This document shows, piece after piece, positions 31,403 to 33,797 of a stretch of DNA of 33,797 nucleotides (position 1 is the stretch's first letter; every line of letters begins with the position of its first letter). The stretch is from Paulinella micropora (Eukaryota; Cercozoa; Imbricatea; Euglyphida): NCBI GenBank assembly GCA_009731375.1, contig BJOX01000248.1, positions 320,755 through 354,551 on the forward strand, given 5' to 3'. The notes under the pieces were generated by a model. The model was not told the DNA's origin, made no database searches, and saw only the letters and a list, made by a program, of their open reading frames with translations. A program made the translations under genes and the position numbers.

Positions 31403-33393
31403 TCCTCTCTTGCTTTGCTCGTTGGTATTGGTGCTCAACGCAATAGTTACTCTCTATGAGGGTAGCTGCCGGCCCTTAAGCCGCATGCTATTGAATTTGG
31501 ACTCAAGGTCCTTCAAACTGGCAACGCACCGACGCTTTCCTTCCGCCACTCCGTGGCACCGTCCCTGATTCATCTTATCAATGTCGGCGTCGTCCTCAAG
31601 CAGGATTTCAAGGCTGTTCTCGTCCTCCGGGGGTATGACCGGTTCGGGAAGGTTAGCACCCCCGGGTTGGGCCGTGAGGGCTTTGTCTTCCGACCTTCCG
31701 GTTAAGAACTTTACCATATTGGCTAAGGCTACTCCCGGTTCCTCTTCCTCGGAGTCGTCACTATCACTACCCCCAACGGAGCCCTTTGCTGCCTCGCCCT
31801 TCTCTTTCCTGCTTTTGTCCGGACACTTGCTCAATTTGTGCGTACCCCCGCACACCCGGCACTTCTTGGTGCACTTACCGGCGATGTGTCCCCTTTCGAA
31901 GCAATTGAAGCACTTGGGCCCCTTGTTCTTGTCGTTCTTGCTTTTGTCACCCTTGGGGGTGTCTGCCGGTTTGGAAGGGATCTTCTTTGCTTTGGCTGGG
32001 TCGTGCTCGAACTTACACTTATCCGCCCACCTACACTCCCCCTGCTTGTCCCAAAGGAAGCACACTCCCCTCACCTATTCTCCAACATGGAGGTAGCGAC
32101 ATGAGGCCCCGCGAGTGCATTTGCCCTCTTTGCTGAAGATCCAGCATTCGTCTTTGGGCTTTCCTTTCCCGGCCTTCCGGACCGCCAAACCTTTCTCAGT
32201 GGAACTAGTCACTTTGGCCCGGTCAAAGTCTTCTTGTCTAATTCCAGGGCACGCTCCTGCACGAACTTCCACCATGTGGCGAAGTCCCACTCAAATTCTC
32301 TTCCGGTTCAGCTCTGCCATCTGTACCCAATCTGCCAGGCTTTCTTAACTCTAGAGTCAGACTGTTTTGGACCCACTAGTGCGTCCACTATCTGTTGCAG
32401 CCGGACCCCGGTTAACGTTGTCGGTTGGGGCTTGACCGTAGTCTGCCAACCAATCTCGCCTAGCGTTCAGGTCAACACACTGTCCGACGTACTGCTGCTT
32501 ACTAGTAAGCATCTCATAGAATCACCTTATCCTGAACGCCAGCGGAGTCGGCTTTCTTGTACCGGGCTAGCAACCTATCCCATAGTTCCTTTGGGCTTTG
32601 ACCGAAGGTCAGACGTTTCGGGTCAGCTAAGTCACGCACTAAGCTCTTTGCCTCACCCCCGAGCATATCATAAATGATATTGAACACTCTCTCGTTTTGT
32701 TTGCTCATCTCAGCAAGTATACTAGCGTCATAGGCCATCACCTGTCTTGTCAGTGCTCCAGCACGATCAGCACCCCCTAGTGGGGTTTTGACCTTCGAGG
32801 GGTTCGTCTGTCCTCGGGAGGCCCCACTCTTGCTGTCGTCCTCTAAGTCTGAGCCCTTGCCAGTTGACAGCCTAGGAATGTCAGTGCTACTAGTAGCATA
32901 CCCACTCGAGTAGAGGTCGGGAGTGTTCCGGTCTTCATCTACCTCCTCCGTTCTGCCGTCAGGCTCAGGGGCCTCCTCCTCCTTTGGACTGCCAAACATC
33001 GGTTTGTAACGCTTGCAATTAGTTGGGGTTTTCTGTCCTTCACCTACCCCTAACGCCTTATCTAAGCTTTGAGCAGACGTTTTGGTTTTAGGCATAGGCC
33101 ACAGGCGAGTAGGCCCCTTAGTCTTGTCCTCAAAGTACTCAGTCACCACGTTATCGTCTAAGTCTTGTCAATCGTTCAGTTTAGCTACCTCTTCCCAAGC
33201 TAGGATGAAGGCAGGCACCTCCCTATCCTTAAGCTGTATACCTAGTACGTTTTCACGATGGACGTATTGCTTGTGGGCTGCTATACCCTGTAGTACTTCC
33301 TTAGGTGCCTTAGCATGGCAGCTTTGAACTACCTGTCTATGCTGCTTCCTTGCCCGTGAATGTGATCTTATTGTCTGTCTTACTAGCAGCCAT
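31403..33393 (-). pseudogene. Element B Gag, CCCH and CCHC fingers, multiply disrupted
   Basis: The start is ATG 33393 (MAASKTDNKITFTGKEAA, then a stop). A later frame is broken by TGA near 33168, and the long piece 32514-33149 holds the core YDASILAEM ... GGEAKSLVRDL ... ELWDRLLARY, homologous to the Gag of element A. Between 32510 and 32200 short pieces in other frames continue the homology (RLQQIVDALVGPKQ; EFEWDFATWWKFVQE). Then come two canonical C-x8-C-x5-C-x3-H fingers (CWIFSKEGKC...H and CFLWDKQGEC...H) separated by an in-frame TAG at 32075, a knuckle CFNCFERGHIAGKC, a variant CRVCGGTHKLSKC, and RCHGVAEGKRRC. CVEHQ (31442-31428) completes the same Cys/His motif as in element A, one frame over. 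At least five disruptions exclude a working protein. Confidence 0.8.
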
Positions 33394-33709
33394 TTCTAAC
33401 TACTGTCGGTCTCGATCAGACACACACTCACCTTACACACTCACACACACAGCACACAGCACACAGCTATGCTCTCTACTTGTAAAATAGAGATAGAGTC
33501 ACACTTTGCTCACGCTGTTCTGATGGCACAGACACAGGTAAGCAACCACACACACGCCCACACAGAGAGGACACTACAGAGCACACCAGCAGACTCACAC
33601 ACACACTACACAGTTTGTTATTATTATCATTAATTTATTATTATTATAGAATATTATTATTATTATTATTACTGTTATTATTATTATTATGATTATTATT
33701 ATTATTATT
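33394..33709. repeat. CA-rich leader and (ATT)n array
   Basis: CACA-rich sequence (33420-33610) upstream of the Gag start of element B, then ATT repeats. No LTR matching 27239-29368 was found. Confidence 0.7.
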
Positions 33710-33797
33710 GGACACCGTGATAGCCCAGTGGTCAAGTTCTACCATCTGGGCCCTGTCGCCAGTTCGATTCCCGTCGGTGCCACCAGTATTTTCATTG
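33710..33797 (+). mobile_element. SINE, 5' part, cut by window end
   Basis: The tRNA-like head with A box, B box and CGGTGCCACCA end, then ACCAGTATTTTCATTG to the end of the window. An ATT array precedes it. Confidence 0.85.

Overview
This window looks like a repeat-dominated piece of a eukaryotic nuclear genome. The evidence is: no intact host gene; very large tri- and tetranucleotide arrays; a tRNA-derived SINE family with (ATT)n tails; tandem satellites; two degraded LTR retrotransposons of different superfamilies; and N gaps that mostly sit at repeats. The taxon cannot be fixed from sequence alone. Retrotransposon Gag proteins carrying CCCH zinc fingers hint, weakly, at an alga or protist rather than an animal or land plant.

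Layout. 1-2303: SINE copy, AT-rich DNA, GTTT, AT and TAGG/GATA arrays, and a long GC-rich foldback (1150-1280). 2304-2960: gap. 2961-6600: short unique island, TATC array, a 12-copy composite minisatellite, an inverted ACAT/ATGT pair and a 0.7 kb polypyrimidine tract. 6635-9858: a dispersed ~405 bp element (R1, two long copies plus a 3' fragment) among GATA/ATCT arrays, and a hairpin-rich unique island (9331-9765). 9858-12200: two further composite minisatellites. 12200-15745: a cluster of SINEs in both orientations with (ATT)n arrays and several gaps. 15746-16657: pyrimidine, CA and TG tracts and a unique stretch. 16658-19075: five tandem copies of a 493 bp satellite monomer, with an inverted partial copy upstream (15048-15271).

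19276-27238 (+ strand): element A, a frameshifted Ty1/copia retrotransposon. It has an LTR/leader region, Gag with CCCH and CCHC fingers, a long Gag-Pol linker with a Cys/His motif, a probable protease, a copia integrase, and a reverse transcriptase cut off just after its motif A and joined to a 35 bp LTR remnant. 27239-29368 holds minisatellites and low-complexity DNA. 29369-33393 (- strand): element B, whose Gag is homologous to that of element A but is followed at once by a Ty3/gypsy-type integrase with a GPY/F module and no protease, reverse transcriptase or RNase H. The right end carries CA-rich DNA, an (ATT)n array and one more SINE copy.

Nothing here forms a working gene set. The most interesting signals are: the same multi-zinc-finger Gag attached to two different Pol lineages; a C-x9-C...C-x2-H-Q motif kept in both; SINE-like elements whose tails are the surrounding microsatellites; and the repeated inversion of microsatellite polarity around short spacers, giving large potential hairpins.
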